Part shown: positions 29,001 through 37,231 of the stretch, in pieces
Layout of the letters: every line of letters starts with the position of its first letter
How positions within the stretch are numbered: the first letter of the stretch is position 1
Assembly: GCA_947488655.1 (NCBI GenBank)
Contig: CANKZZ010000001.1
Span: 124,001-188,000, forward strand
DNA length: 64,000 nt
Source of the DNA: an uncultured Psychroserpens sp.
Lineage (GTDB): Bacteria; Bacteroidota; Bacteroidia; Flavobacteriales; Flavobacteriaceae
Direction: 5' to 3'
Made by a program: the position numbers and the translations under genes
Notes under the pieces: model-generated
What the model was told of the DNA's origin: nothing
Seen by the model: the letters and a program-made list of their open reading frames with translations, nothing else
Databases searched by the model: none

Positions 29001-30758
29001 AGATAAGAAAATATCAACATTTGCAGCATTAACTCCATTACCAGTTGTTCCTGCAACATTCCAAGTTACAGTTTGTGTTGTTCCAGCATTCCAAGTAACG
29101 TTTGTATTAGGTGAGTTTACTACAAATGGTCCTGCAGAAGCATTTACTGTTACTTGCATATCATCACTATTATTAGTTGCACCGCCTGGACGATTATCCC
29201 TAACCGTTAATCTAAAATTTATACTTCTAGAAACATTAGGTACAGCTTCCCACTGCCAAGCTGTAGCTCCGGTTTTAATAGTAGATAATCTTGGCAAGTA
29301 TCTATCGGTATTTGTTGTTGGACTAAAAGATCTAAATGCTACACCAGAGGTTGAATTAACATTTGGGTTAGTACTAGAAGCATTATTTTCGTCAAATTGT
29401 TCCCAACAATACGTCAAGATATCTCCAGAGTTAGCATCTGTAGCAGATCCTTCTAAAACAAATGGAGTACCTCTAGGAATTGTATAATTAGAACCTGCAT
29501 TCACATTCGGTACAGCATTACCTGTGTTAGTATTTGTTTGACAGCTTGTGGTTTTAATATAATCTGTTATTTGCTCAATAGATACCGCATGAAAATAGGG
29601 ATCGCTATTAGATTGTACATCTGTAGATCCAGTTATACCAGCATAACCCATAATTGTTGACCCACTTCCTGGTTCCATTTGAACATTTGTACCTTCATTT
29701 CCTCCAAATGTCCACGTATGATTACCTCCAAACTGGTGACCTAATTCGTGAGCAACATAATCTACATCAAAAGGATCACCTTCAGGTACTGTATGTGATG
29801 TCCAACCACTACCTTTTTGACCGTTGACACAAACACAACCTATACAACCTGCATTTCCATTATTTTGAAGATTAGCAAACAAATGACCTACATCGTAATT
29901 TGCCTCTCCGATAACATTTGTTAAAGTTGACTGTAATTGGTTATTATAACCAGAAGTTGAATTCCCATAAGGGTCTGAATTTGTATTGGTGTAAATAACG
30001 TCATCTGTGTTACCTACTAAAATCATTGTTACATTAAAATCTGTCTCATAAATTGCGTTAACGCGTGTCATAGTAGCGTTGATAGCAGATAATGCTAATG
30101 CCTTAGTGCCTCCATGGTAATTAGTATATTCTCCCGTTGCTGATACTGCTAACCTATAAGTTCTCAAAATAGAATCATCTGCATTTCTCATATAGCTAGA
30201 ATTTCCATTCATACTATTATTCATGCTTTCGGTAACCTCACATTCAAAATCATCGTTAAAATTTATTTTATCTGCTCTTTTATAAACTGAATAGAGAGCA
30301 CCATCTTTTGTTAGCGACTCTATAAATGTTGCAGGTTTACTAGCCGATAATGCCATACTTTGAAAACCAAGTGGCGAAATACTAAATCGTATCGTTGCAG
30401 ACGGATCTTCTACACCTTGTCCAGAATATGATTTGATGTTTGGATAGCGCTCTTGAAGTTCTGGACTTAAGTTTGAAGCTTCAACAATTCTAAAACTTTC
30501 AAAAGACCCTTCAGAATTAGGAAATTTTATTATTGTGTTTGATGACTTTGTAAACTGTCCTCTCTGAGGCACATTAATCAAAATCTCTTTAAGACCTTCT
30601 AGATCTAAACTAAATATTTGATTTTTAGGAAGATCCTGTTTACTTGTCTTTATTTTTGTAGTGTTGTCAATTGATTGTCTTTGCCAAAGTGTTTTACTTT
30701 GTGACATTGCAAAATTAAAGCTCATTATAAAAATGAGTAGTCCTAATTTTATTTTCAT
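26061..30758 (-). CDS. T9SS-secreted reprolysin-type metzincin protease
   Basis: 1565 residues. Signal peptide 1-20 (ending AMSQ), then a propeptide of about 170 residues. The protease domain contains the full metzincin zinc motif HELGHQFGGNH (337-347) and a downstream Met-turn candidate in SGSTIMGYAG, as in M12B-like bacterial proteases. Downstream come a PKD/Ig-like region, FN3 (about 655-735), GEVED (about 745-875), three DUF5011-type Ig-like modules of about 80 residues (GDNYNELGA / GDNYNEQGATA), two MAM-like jelly-rolls that are near copies of each other (about 1135-1470), and a T9SS sorting tail (about 1485-1565, NPVKGNILNV, IYNTIGQLVSKG, ending RFIKQ). It should be an extracellular endopeptidase. 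It has its own terminator and an upstream palindrome matching the next gene's. Confidence 0.94.
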   Translation of the reverse strand: MKIKLGLLIFIMSFNFAMSQSKTLWQRQSIDNTTKIKTSKQDLPKNQIFSLDLEGLKEILINVPQRGQFTKSSNTIIKFPNSEGSFESFRIVEASNLSPELQERYPNIKSYSGQGVEDPSATIRFSISPLGFQSMALSASKPATFIESLTKDGALYSVYKRADKINFNDDFECEVTESMNNSMNGNSSYMRNADDSILRTYRLAVSATGEYTNYHGGTKALALSAINATMTRVNAIYETDFNVTMILVGNTDDVIYTNTNSDPYGNSTSGYNNQLQSTLTNVIGEANYDVGHLFANLQNNGNAGCIGCVCVNGQKGSGWTSHTVPEGDPFDVDYVAHELGHQFGGNHTWTFGGNEGTNVQMEPGSGSTIMGYAGITGSTDVQSNSDPYFHAVSIEQITDYIKTTSCQTNTNTGNAVPNVNAGSNYTIPRGTPFVLEGSATDANSGDILTYCWEQFDENNASSTNPNVNSTSGVAFRSFSPTTNTDRYLPRLSTIKTGATAWQWEAVPNVSRSINFRLTVRDNRPGGATNNSDDMQVTVNASAGPFVVNSPNTNVTWNAGTTQTVTWNVAGTTGNGVNAANVDIFLSIDGGDTYPIVLATGVSNDGSHNIVVPNNQGNQNRIMVRGSNNIFFDISNSNFTIAGQVVCNADVPTGLSAVNVGSSTATLNWDAVSGATYDLRYRVAGTSTWTTNTITGISSNLSGLTTLTQYEAQVRSKCSGGNNSAYSTSINFTTTDVQLDYCDSASTNVNDEYISRVQLNTIDNSSGAQFYSDFTSISTTLTKDSQYTITVTPTWTGTVYNESYSVWIDYNRDGDFTDAGEQVWTQGNTQASSVSGSFIIPSSAVENSTRMRVSMKYNALPTSCETFTYGEVEDYTVIIEGSGPDLEAPVISLNGGSTINLNPGDNYNELGAIAIDNIDGDISANIIIGGDVVNTNIIGTYVVTYNVSDAAGNAANEVSRNVIVSDTTAPVITLIGAATINLNVGDNYNEQGATAIDNYDGDLTSNIATTGTVNTNSAGTYFINYNVSDAAGNAATQVTRTVIVSADTTPPVITLIGASTINLIVGDTYNEQGATATDNQDGNLTSSIVITGTVNTNSVGTYTINYNVSDTSGNDAIQVIRTVNVSNPSSGCSGGINSFPYTEGFENTLGAWTQSTADDINWTVDANGTPSNGTGPSSASQGSFYIYVEASGNNTGYPNKQAILNSPCFNLSALSEATFSFKYHQFGSSNMGSINLEASSDNGSSWSSIWNSTGNLGNTWLTANVDLAAYLGDSVQLRFNRITGGTWQADIALDDISLIEVGNTGNDGCSGGITSYPYSEGFENTLGAWTQSSSDDLNWTVDANGTPSSGTGPSSAIQGSYYIYVEASGNNTGYPTKQAILNSPCFDLSGQTSATFSFNYHQYGSTNMGTINLEASDDNGVSWISVWNSSGNLGNSWQSTSVNLSAYAGSSVQLRFNRITGNTWQADIAIDNVNMSTGSSKDVTSKGEVEVIDDIILFPNPVKGNILNVKTTYNNLTYEIYNTIGQLVSKGEIKNDSLDISGLDGAIYQIRFTAENETFTKRFIKQ

Positions 30759-30876
30759 TTGCTGAAGGAGTTAAAGGATTAATTAATAGCTTAAAGGATA
30801 TAAATTCGACTTAATTTAACCATATAAGTTGCATTTATCACAACAATTTAATTAAAAAGTTAAATAATACTTAATA

Positions 30877-30895
30877 TTTACGGAAAAACCGTAAA
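30877..30895. promoter_or_regulatory. Palindrome TTTACGG-N5-CCGTAAA upstream of the metzincin gene
   Basis: Perfect 7-bp arms around AAAAA, 119 bp before the start codon at 30758. The same palindrome type (TTACGG-N5-CCGTAA) occurs 121 bp before the start of the neighbouring M43 protease gene. No T-run follows, so it is not a terminator. It is a candidate operator for a dimeric regulator. Confidence 0.6.
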
Positions 30896-30925
30896 TTATA
30901 TTCAGACTCTACTTACAAGCAATAA

Positions 30926-30957
30926 AAAAAAGTCCAGATTTACATCTGGACTTTTTA
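30926..30957 (-). terminator. Rho-independent terminator after the M43 protease gene
   Basis: AAAGTCCAGAT-TTAC-ATCTGGACTTTTT: a perfect 11-bp stem with A/T runs on both sides. It lies about 22 bp past the stop of the M43 protease gene. Confidence 0.88.
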
Positions 30958-30979
30958 AATTTATTAAGTTGTTGTTCTA

Positions 30980-33400
30980 TTACTGTTTTATGAATTTTCT
31001 AGTTTCATATTGATCATTAACCTTAAATTGAATAAGGTATAAACCTGCTTCAAGGTTTCCTACATCTACATTATTAGCCGATGTACCTTTAGCTACCTCT
31101 TGTCCTAGCATATTAACAATTGTAAAAGCTAAGTTTTCAATACTAGACTTTACATATAATTCATTCCCTTTAACTGGATTAGGATATACAGAAATTTGAA
31201 CATCTAAATACTGTACAAATCCTTCATCTAAAACTCTTGCTGTTCCGCAAGCTCCTAAATTAACCCATCCAGAATTGGTTCTTTCATATAGTGTACCTTG
31301 ATATGTAACTCTATCTCCAGCCGAATAAGATTGACTACTATTATATGCCGAAACTCCTGCGCATTTATCTGCAGAGCCATTAGTTAAGCTTATAGCATCA
31401 ACTGCCATATCACCTTGCCAAGTTGTTCCTGTAGTTCCATCAAATCTAAGTTGAATACTGCCATTTGCGTAAGATGATAAATCAACACTAGCGGTTTGCC
31501 AAGCGTTACCTTGATTACCAGTTCTAGTCCAAATTGTAGTCCAAGAAGAACCATTGTTTGTGCTTACTGCCAGTTTAAGATTACCCATAGAACTTGCTCC
31601 ATACATATGATAGTTAAAATTAAACGTAGCTTGATTTTGTCCTGTCAAGTTGAAACATGGTGATGTTAAAATAGCGCGTTTTGTAGAATAGTTTGGTGCA
31701 GAAGATTCCATAAATACATATTGAGAACCTTCATTTGCACTTGTAGGTCCAGTGTTACTAGATGGTGTAGCGCCAGATCTTCTTGTCCAATTAAAATCAT
31801 CACCTGTTGCCTGTGTCCATGCTCCAAAACCACTTTCAAAACCTTCATTATAAGGAAATGATGATATAGCTCCACTGCATCCAGTTGGTGGATTAGTATT
31901 ACCAGTTATAACATTAATTGTATAGTCTTCTACCTCTCCATAATCAAATGTCTCACAAGAAGTTGGTACTCCATTGTACTTCATAGACACTCTCAAACGT
32001 TTGTCTCCATTAGTAGTTCCAGAAGGTACAGTAAAAGTGCCACTTACAGGTGTTGTTTGTGTTGCAGCGATAGATAAAACCTGCTCACCAGAATCTGTAA
32101 AATCACCGTCATCGTTATAATCAATCCAGGCAGCATATCCTTCACTATAAGTTGTACCTGTCCATGTAGGAGTAACTGTTAAAGTATAACTAGAACCTTT
32201 AGTTAAGTTTGTTGAAGTACTTGTAAAATCGGAATATGATTGAGCTCCAGATGTTTTGTTTATCGTACCTACTTGTACTCTAGAGATATATTCATCTGCA
32301 ACGCTATTACCTTGTGATGCGCAATATTGATTTCCTGTTTGACATGGTGTACAAGAACCTCCACAATCTACACCAGTTTCATTTCCATTTTGAATACCAT
32401 CTGTACAAGTTGGTTGAGCTGCTCCACCACACTTATCTGATAATGCCAAACTACGTCTTGCTCCACCAGCTTCTAATACTGCGCGCATTCTGTTTTTTTG
32501 GCCTTGTGTAAATAGATTCATACAAGAATCGTTAGTGTAATCCATATAATTTTGAGGCATATCTGTAGAACTACAAGATGTTTGTCCTACTGGACAACCA
32601 CTGTTAGAAGTTTGGTGAGTAGGAGTATCACTCACAAAATCATTTCCACAATTAGCATCTCCCCAAATATGACGAAGGTTAAAAAAATGACCAATCTCGT
32701 GTGTTGTCGTTCTTCCTCCATCAAAAGGAGCGGTAACAGCACCTGTACGACCAAATGCATTATAGATCATAATAATACCATCTGTTGCTGCATTTCCTCC
32801 AGGAAATTGAGCATAACCCAAAAGGTTTATGGTTTGTCCCTGAGATACTGTAGTCATTTTAGGTACAACCCACATATTTAAATACTCAGATGTGTTCCAA
32901 GGGTCAATACCACCAGAAGATGAACGCTTAGCATCGTCGTTTGCATTCCAATCTTGTCTCGTTGTTTGTTTTCTTGTAATACCTGTTGTAGAATTTCCGT
33001 TAGGATCTACAGTTGCTAAGCAAAACTCAATTTCTGTGTCTGCTGCTTGAGACCATAAATTATCTGCGTCAGGATTAGTACGTCTAAAATCTTCGTTAAG
33101 CACATCTAATTGTGATTGAATTTGAGCTAGGCTAATATTTTCGGTACTATTTCTATACAAGACATGTACAACAACAGGTATAGTAATTAAACTACCATCT
33201 ACTCTGTTACTTTGCATTTGCGCAAGCTTATTTTGAGTAAAGGCTTCTATCTGTTGCATTCGGGCTTCTAGCTTAGGATCTTGTTGTTTTCTTAATTCTA
33301 GATTTTCCATCGTTCCGCAGTGTCGCTCCAAAATGTCTTGAGCAAATACCGAAACAACTGATAATAAACATAGTAGTGTTAAAGTAAATGTTTTTTTCAT
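30980..33400 (-). CDS. T9SS-secreted M43 (pappalysin/cytophagalysin-like) metalloprotease
   Basis: 806 residues. Signal peptide 1-20 (LLCLLSVVSVFAQ). The prodomain is followed by a catalytic domain with the zinc motif HEIGHFFNLRH (234-244) continuing into IWGD, and a Met-turn candidate PQNYMDYTND; this is the pappalysin M43 pattern. A short Cys-rich link (GVDCGGSCTPC, TSP3-like) leads to GEVED (about 365-485), a MAM-like jelly-roll (about 505-670), a small carbohydrate-binding CBM5/12-like segment (YSAGDRVTYQGTLYE, about 690-720) and a T9SS tail (about 730-806, NPVKGNELYV, VNMLGQEVAKG, ending RKFIKQ). The chitin-binding-like module suggests attachment to polysaccharide, but this is inference. 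It is divergent from the ABC transporter. Confidence 0.95.
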   Translation of the reverse strand: MKKTFTLTLLCLLSVVSVFAQDILERHCGTMENLELRKQQDPKLEARMQQIEAFTQNKLAQMQSNRVDGSLITIPVVVHVLYRNSTENISLAQIQSQLDVLNEDFRRTNPDADNLWSQAADTEIEFCLATVDPNGNSTTGITRKQTTRQDWNANDDAKRSSSGGIDPWNTSEYLNMWVVPKMTTVSQGQTINLLGYAQFPGGNAATDGIIMIYNAFGRTGAVTAPFDGGRTTTHEIGHFFNLRHIWGDANCGNDFVSDTPTHQTSNSGCPVGQTSCSSTDMPQNYMDYTNDSCMNLFTQGQKNRMRAVLEAGGARRSLALSDKCGGAAQPTCTDGIQNGNETGVDCGGSCTPCQTGNQYCASQGNSVADEYISRVQVGTINKTSGAQSYSDFTSTSTNLTKGSSYTLTVTPTWTGTTYSEGYAAWIDYNDDGDFTDSGEQVLSIAATQTTPVSGTFTVPSGTTNGDKRLRVSMKYNGVPTSCETFDYGEVEDYTINVITGNTNPPTGCSGAISSFPYNEGFESGFGAWTQATGDDFNWTRRSGATPSSNTGPTSANEGSQYVFMESSAPNYSTKRAILTSPCFNLTGQNQATFNFNYHMYGASSMGNLKLAVSTNNGSSWTTIWTRTGNQGNAWQTASVDLSSYANGSIQLRFDGTTGTTWQGDMAVDAISLTNGSADKCAGVSAYNSSQSYSAGDRVTYQGTLYERTNSGWVNLGACGTARVLDEGFVQYLDVQISVYPNPVKGNELYVKSSIENLAFTIVNMLGQEVAKGTSANNVDVGNLEAGLYLIQFKVNDQYETRKFIKQ

Positions 33401-33444
33401 GTTAATAGTTTAAAAAATTAGTGTTATTATTAAATTATGTTTGA

Positions 33445-33474
33445 TGAAAGTATTAAAATATTATCAAAAACAAA
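33445..33474 (-). promoter_or_regulatory. Candidate promoter of the M43 protease gene
   Basis: On the minus strand TTTG (33474-33471), an 18-bp spacer, then TACTTTCA (33452-33445), close to the TTTG-N19-TAnnTTTG flavobacterial promoter. It lies between the palindrome at 33521-33537 and the start codon at 33400, giving a leader of about 35-40 bases. Confidence 0.4.
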
Positions 33475-33520
33475 GTTTTACTATAACGTTTTCGTTCAAC
33501 TACAGTCATAAAAAAATCAC

Positions 33521-33537
33521 TTACGGTTTTACCGTAA
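33521..33537. promoter_or_regulatory. Palindrome TTACGG-N5-CCGTAA in the divergent M43 / ABC promoter region
   Basis: Perfect 6-bp arms around TTTTA, 121 bp before the M43 protease start (33400) and 31 bp before the ABC ATPase start (33568). It matches the site at 30877-30895. It sits about 47 bp upstream of the proposed M43 -33 element, a position suited to an activator. Confidence 0.6.
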
Positions 33538-33567
33538 TTTTAATTGGGAAAATGACTACATTTACCT

Positions 33568-35259
33568 ATGCAGAATCAAAAATTATTAGACATAAAAAAT
33601 CTTTCAATTTCTTTTTCTTCGGAAGGAAATGATAAAGAGATCATTCATGATATATCATACCACTTAAATCCTAATGAAATATTAGGTGTTGTTGGAGAGT
33701 CTGGATCGGGTAAATCTGTATCTTCTTTAGCTATTTTGGGTCTACTACCAAAAAAAATATCTACAATTACTCAAGGCTCCATTTTATTTGATTCGCGAGA
33801 TTTAACCAAACTTAATTCTAATCAATTTAAAAAAATAAGAGGACACAAGATCGCTATGATTTTTCAAGAGCCTATGAGTTCTCTAAACCCATCAATGACC
33901 TGCGGAAAACAAGTTATTGAAATTTTACTTCAGCATACAAATTTATCGAAAGCAAAGGCTAAAACCGAAACTTTAGCACTATTTGAAAAAGTAAAATTAC
34001 CATTACCTCAACGTGTTTATAGTGCGTATCCTCATGAAATTTCTGGCGGACAAAAACAACGTGTTATGATTGCGATGGCAATTGCATGTAAGCCAAAAAT
34101 TTTAATTGCAGATGAACCAACAACAGCCTTAGATGTTACGGTTCAAAAAGATATTATTTTGTTACTTAAAGAGCTTCAAAAAGAGGAGCAAATGAGTATC
34201 ATATTTATATCTCACGATTTATCATTAGTATCTGAAATTGCAGATCGTATTTTGGTTATGTATAAAGGAGTTATTGTTGAACAAGGTGAAGTTGAGCAAG
34301 TTTTCAAATTTCCGAAGGATATTTACACAAAAGCATTAATAAACTCTAAACCTTCAATGAAGACGCGATTAAAGCAGTTGCCAACCATTGATGATTTTAT
34401 TAATAATACCACTAAATCTGATATTGTAACTTCTGATGAACGCGCTAAAATTCACAAAAAAATATACTCTAAAAAACCACTTTTAGAGATTATTAATCTT
34501 GAAAAAGAATTTATATCTCAATCTGGTTGGTTTTCTAAACCAGAAACATTTAAAGCTGTAAACAACGTATCTTTTAAATTATATAAAGGAGAAACTTTAG
34601 GCTTAGTTGGAGAATCTGGTTGTGGAAAATCAACACTTTCAAATGCCATTTTACAGTTAGACAAAGCAACAGCTGGATCCATCTTCTATCAAGGTTTAGA
34701 TATAACAAAACTATCAAGATCTGCGATACGAAAACTTAGAAAAGAAATTCAAATTATATTTCAAGACCCTTACGCATCATTGAACCCTAGATTAACTGTT
34801 GGTAATGCAATTATGGAACCCATGAAAGTTCATGGCATTGGAACATCTGAAAACGATAGGAAACAACGTGTTTTAGAATTATTATTAAAAGTAGGGTTAG
34901 ACGAAACGTATTTTAATCGCTATCCTCATGAGTTCTCTGGCGGTCAACGTCAACGTATTGGTATTGCAAGAGCCATTGCTTTAGAACCTCAACTAATTAT
35001 ATGCGATGAGTCTGTCTCTGCATTAGATATATCTGTACAAGCACAGGTACTAAATTTACTTAATTATTTAAAAAGTAATTATGGTTTTACTTATATATTT
35101 ATATCACATGATTTAGCTGTGGTTAAATACATGTCTGACCAATTAATTGTAATGAATAAGGGAAAAATTGAAGAGATGGATGATGCAGATATTATATATA
35201 ATAACCCGCAAAAAGAGTACACTAAAAAACTTATTCATGCTATTCCTAAAGGATTATAG
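33568..35259 (+). CDS. Fused OppD-OppF type ABC transporter ATPase (peptide family)
   Basis: 563 residues made of two complete nucleotide-binding domains. NBD1: Walker A GESGSGKS, signature SGGQKQRV, Walker B ILIADEPTTALD. NBD2: Walker A GESGCGKS, signature SGGQRQRI, Walker B LIICDESVSALD. After each NBD there is an Opp/Dpp-type C-terminal extension. Such fusions (YejF/GsiA-like) drive import or export of di/oligopeptides, cytoplasmic side. No permease or substrate-binding protein gene lies nearby, so the partner proteins are elsewhere. The ATG at 33568 is chosen; an overlapping frame from 33441 is not related. It is divergent from the secreted protease gene, sharing its regulatory region. 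Confidence 0.95.
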   Translation: MQNQKLLDIKNLSISFSSEGNDKEIIHDISYHLNPNEILGVVGESGSGKSVSSLAILGLLPKKISTITQGSILFDSRDLTKLNSNQFKKIRGHKIAMIFQEPMSSLNPSMTCGKQVIEILLQHTNLSKAKAKTETLALFEKVKLPLPQRVYSAYPHEISGGQKQRVMIAMAIACKPKILIADEPTTALDVTVQKDIILLLKELQKEEQMSIIFISHDLSLVSEIADRILVMYKGVIVEQGEVEQVFKFPKDIYTKALINSKPSMKTRLKQLPTIDDFINNTTKSDIVTSDERAKIHKKIYSKKPLLEIINLEKEFISQSGWFSKPETFKAVNNVSFKLYKGETLGLVGESGCGKSTLSNAILQLDKATAGSIFYQGLDITKLSRSAIRKLRKEIQIIFQDPYASLNPRLTVGNAIMEPMKVHGIGTSENDRKQRVLELLLKVGLDETYFNRYPHEFSGGQRQRIGIARAIALEPQLIICDESVSALDISVQAQVLNLLNYLKSNYGFTYIFISHDLAVVKYMSDQLIVMNKGKIEEMDDADIIYNNPQKEYTKKLIHAIPKGL

Positions 35260-35594
35260 CATGAATATTTTTTTAGTTAGGGTTAAGACATTTTTAAGCA
35301 ATCTGAATGTGTTTTGAAAACCTGCATTAAGCTTGTTTTCGGTGCTAGTAGGTTTAGGTAAATTTGGGGCAAAAAAGTTCATTCAGTTAAAATTTATGAT
35401 AGATTTGGGGCAAATCATAAAATCTAGGTTAAACATTAAATATCTTATTCCGATTTGGTTTTGTAAACATAATATGATTTTCCAATTAATCAGCCTAAAT
35501 ACATAAATAATCGATGAATTACATTTAATTTTAACATTTAACACCTATTTAACAGAATATTCTTACAGTTTATAATGTCATTTTTATCTTCGGA
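35260..35594. other. Intergenic stretch without a recognised gene
   Basis: AT-rich spacer between the ABC ATPase and scoB. It contains the word ATTTGGGGCAAA twice (about 35362 and 35403), the second inside a short palindrome GATTTG-GGGC-AAATC. The longest + strand ORFs (18 and 36 codons) look like nothing known. No terminator for the ABC gene is evident. Confidence 0.6.
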
Positions 35595-35625
35595 AATAAA
35601 AAAAGCCACTAAAAAAGTGGCTTAA
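35595..35625 (-). terminator. Rho-independent terminator of the scoAB operon
   Basis: On the minus strand AAGCCACT-TTTTT-AGTGGCTT followed by a T-run. It lies about 50 bp downstream of the scoB stop. Confidence 0.88.
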
Positions 35626-35671
35626 TAGTTATTTCTTATTGCTCAAAAGGACAACATCATAATTTTAAAAT

Positions 35672-36325
35672 CTATAACTCCATTTCAGGGATATCACCAT
35701 CGATTATCAAAGTGCCTTCCGTAGCATTTTGAATATCCTCTACCGTAACTCCTGGAGCACGTTCTAATAACTTAAAGCCTTTTGGTGTAACTTCCATAAC
35801 AGCAAGATTAGTAACTACTTTTTTAACGCAAGCCACTCCTGTTAAAGGCAATGAACATTGCTTTAATAATTTTGACGCTCCTGCTCTATTGGTATGCATC
35901 ATAGCAACAATAATATTTTCTGCACTGGCAACAAGATCCATTGCGCCACCCATACCTTTTACCATTTTACCTGGTATTTTCCAATTGGCGATGTCTCCAT
36001 CTTCAGATACTTCCATAGCGCCAAGAATAGTTAAATCTACATGTTGACCTCTAATCATTGAAAAGCTCATTGCAGAGTCAAAAAAACTGGCTCCTGGTAA
36101 TGTGGTGATGGTTTGTTTACCTGCATTAATGATATCTGCATCTTCTTCACCCTCAAAAGGAAAAGGTCCCATACCAAGCACTCCATTTTCACTTTGAAAT
36201 TCTACCTCTATATCATCTCGCACATAATTAGCCACAAGAGTAGGAATCCCAATACCGAGATTTACATAATAACCATCTTGTACTTCTTTTGCTATTCTTT
36301 TTGCTATTCCGTTTTTATCTAACAT
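35672..36325 (-). CDS. scoB: Succinyl-CoA:3-ketoacid CoA-transferase subunit B
   Basis: 217 residues. Together with subunit A it moves CoA from succinyl-CoA to acetoacetate, making acetoacetyl-CoA for ketone-body and branched or aromatic amino-acid breakdown in the cytoplasm. The catalytic glutamate lies in QSENGVLGMG (about residue 51). N-terminal IAKEVQDGYYVNLGIGIPTL and GGAMDLV are standard family blocks, and the length is normal. Its start is 2 bp after the subunit A stop, so the two are translationally linked. A strong hairpin terminator follows. Confidence 0.96.
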   Translation of the reverse strand: MLDKNGIAKRIAKEVQDGYYVNLGIGIPTLVANYVRDDIEVEFQSENGVLGMGPFPFEGEEDADIINAGKQTITTLPGASFFDSAMSFSMIRGQHVDLTILGAMEVSEDGDIANWKIPGKMVKGMGGAMDLVASAENIIVAMMHTNRAGASKLLKQCSLPLTGVACVKKVVTNLAVMEVTPKGFKLLERAPGVTVEDIQNATEGTLIIDGDIPEMEL

Positions 36326-36327
36326 AA

Positions 36328-37029
36328 TTAATCTCTTTGTCTAACCGTTCGTTGCTCTATTCTTTTCTCGTAACGTTCTCCTTGGAAAATACGTTTCACA
36401 AAAATACCTGGAATATGAATTTGATTAGGATCTAAAGTCCCTACAGGAACTAACTCTTCTACCTCGACAACCGTTATTTTTGCTGCACCGCACATATTTG
36501 GGTTAAAATTTCTTGCAGTTCCTTTAAATATTAAATTTCCTGCTGCATCACCTTTCCAAGCTTTAACAAAAGCAAAATCTGCTTTAAAAGCATGTTCTAA
36601 AACATACATTTTACCATCAAATTCTCTCGTTTCTTTACCTTCTGCAACTTCAGTCCCATAACCTGCAGGCGTATAAATAGCTGGGAATCCAGCTTGTGCT
36701 GCTCTACAACGTTCTGCTAAAGTTCCTTGTGGTATTAGTTCTACCTCTAATTCTCCAGATAACATCTGTCTTTCAAACTCGTCATTTTCTCCAACATAGG
36801 AAGAAGTCATTTTATCTATTTGCTTGCCTTGTAATAGCAATCCTAATCCAAAATCATCTACTCCTGCATTATTAGAAATACATCTAAGACCTTTTACATT
36901 AAGTTTAACGAGCTCTGCAATTGCATTTTCTGGAATACCAGATAACCCAAAACCACCAAACATAAAGGTCATATTATCACTAACTCCCTTTAATGCTTCT
37001 TGAACATTAGCCACTTTTTTACTTATCAT
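36328..37029 (-). CDS. scoA: Succinyl-CoA:3-ketoacid CoA-transferase subunit A
   Basis: 233 residues. It is the alpha subunit of the same CoA transferase, recognised by [16 protein letters not shown] near the N-terminus (glycine-rich CoA-binding loop), [36 protein letters not shown] and [15 protein letters not shown]. It is the first gene of the two-gene operon; the spacer to the neighbouring PBP gene on its left is closed by the scoB terminator. About 200 bp of non-coding sequence lies upstream, up to the end of the PBP1A gene. Confidence 0.96.
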   Translation of the reverse strand: MISKKVANVQEALKGVSDNMTFMFGGFGLSGIPENAIAELVKLNVKGLRCISNNAGVDDFGLGLLLQGKQIDKMTSSYVGENDEFERQMLSGELEVELIPQGTLAERCRAAQAGFPAIYTPAGYGTEVAEGKETREFDGKMYVLEHAFKADFAFVKAWKGDAAGNLIFKGTARNFNPNMCGAAKITVVEVEELVPVGTLDPNQIHIPGIFVKRIFQGERYEKRIEQRTVRQRD

Positions 37030-37172
37030 TTGTATTTGTTTTTTGCTATGGAAATTTACGAAATATATTTGTTATTGAGAAGATTCTGCAGGCCTAAAGA
37101 ATCTATGTCTTTGAATAAAATAGAGAGATTCTTCGCTCTATACTTGGAGTGTGGTTAGTGTGATGTTTTCAA

Positions 37173-37202
37173 TAAAAAAAAGCCATTCAAAACTGAATGG
37201 CC
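37173..37202 (-). terminator. Rho-independent terminator after PBP1A
   Basis: Minus strand GCCATTCA-GTTT-TGAATGGC followed by a T-run. It lies about 30 bp beyond the PBP1A stop and ends the ricT-gldH-PBP1A transcript. Confidence 0.88.
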
Positions 37203-37231
37203 TAATATCTTTTTCCGAAGAAAATAAAATT

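Noticed and set aside
33441-33632. 63-codon ORF upstream of the ABC ATPase
   Set aside because: It overlaps the ABC start in another frame and covers the palindrome and M43 promoter region; no recognisable product.
35362-35416. Repeated ATTTGGGGCAAA words as attachment sites or iterons
   Set aside because: Only two copies and no integrase or replication gene nearby.
35272-35520. Small + strand ORFs of 18 and 36 codons in the ABC-scoB spacer
   Set aside because: No conserved features, no own terminator, and length expected by chance in AT-rich DNA.
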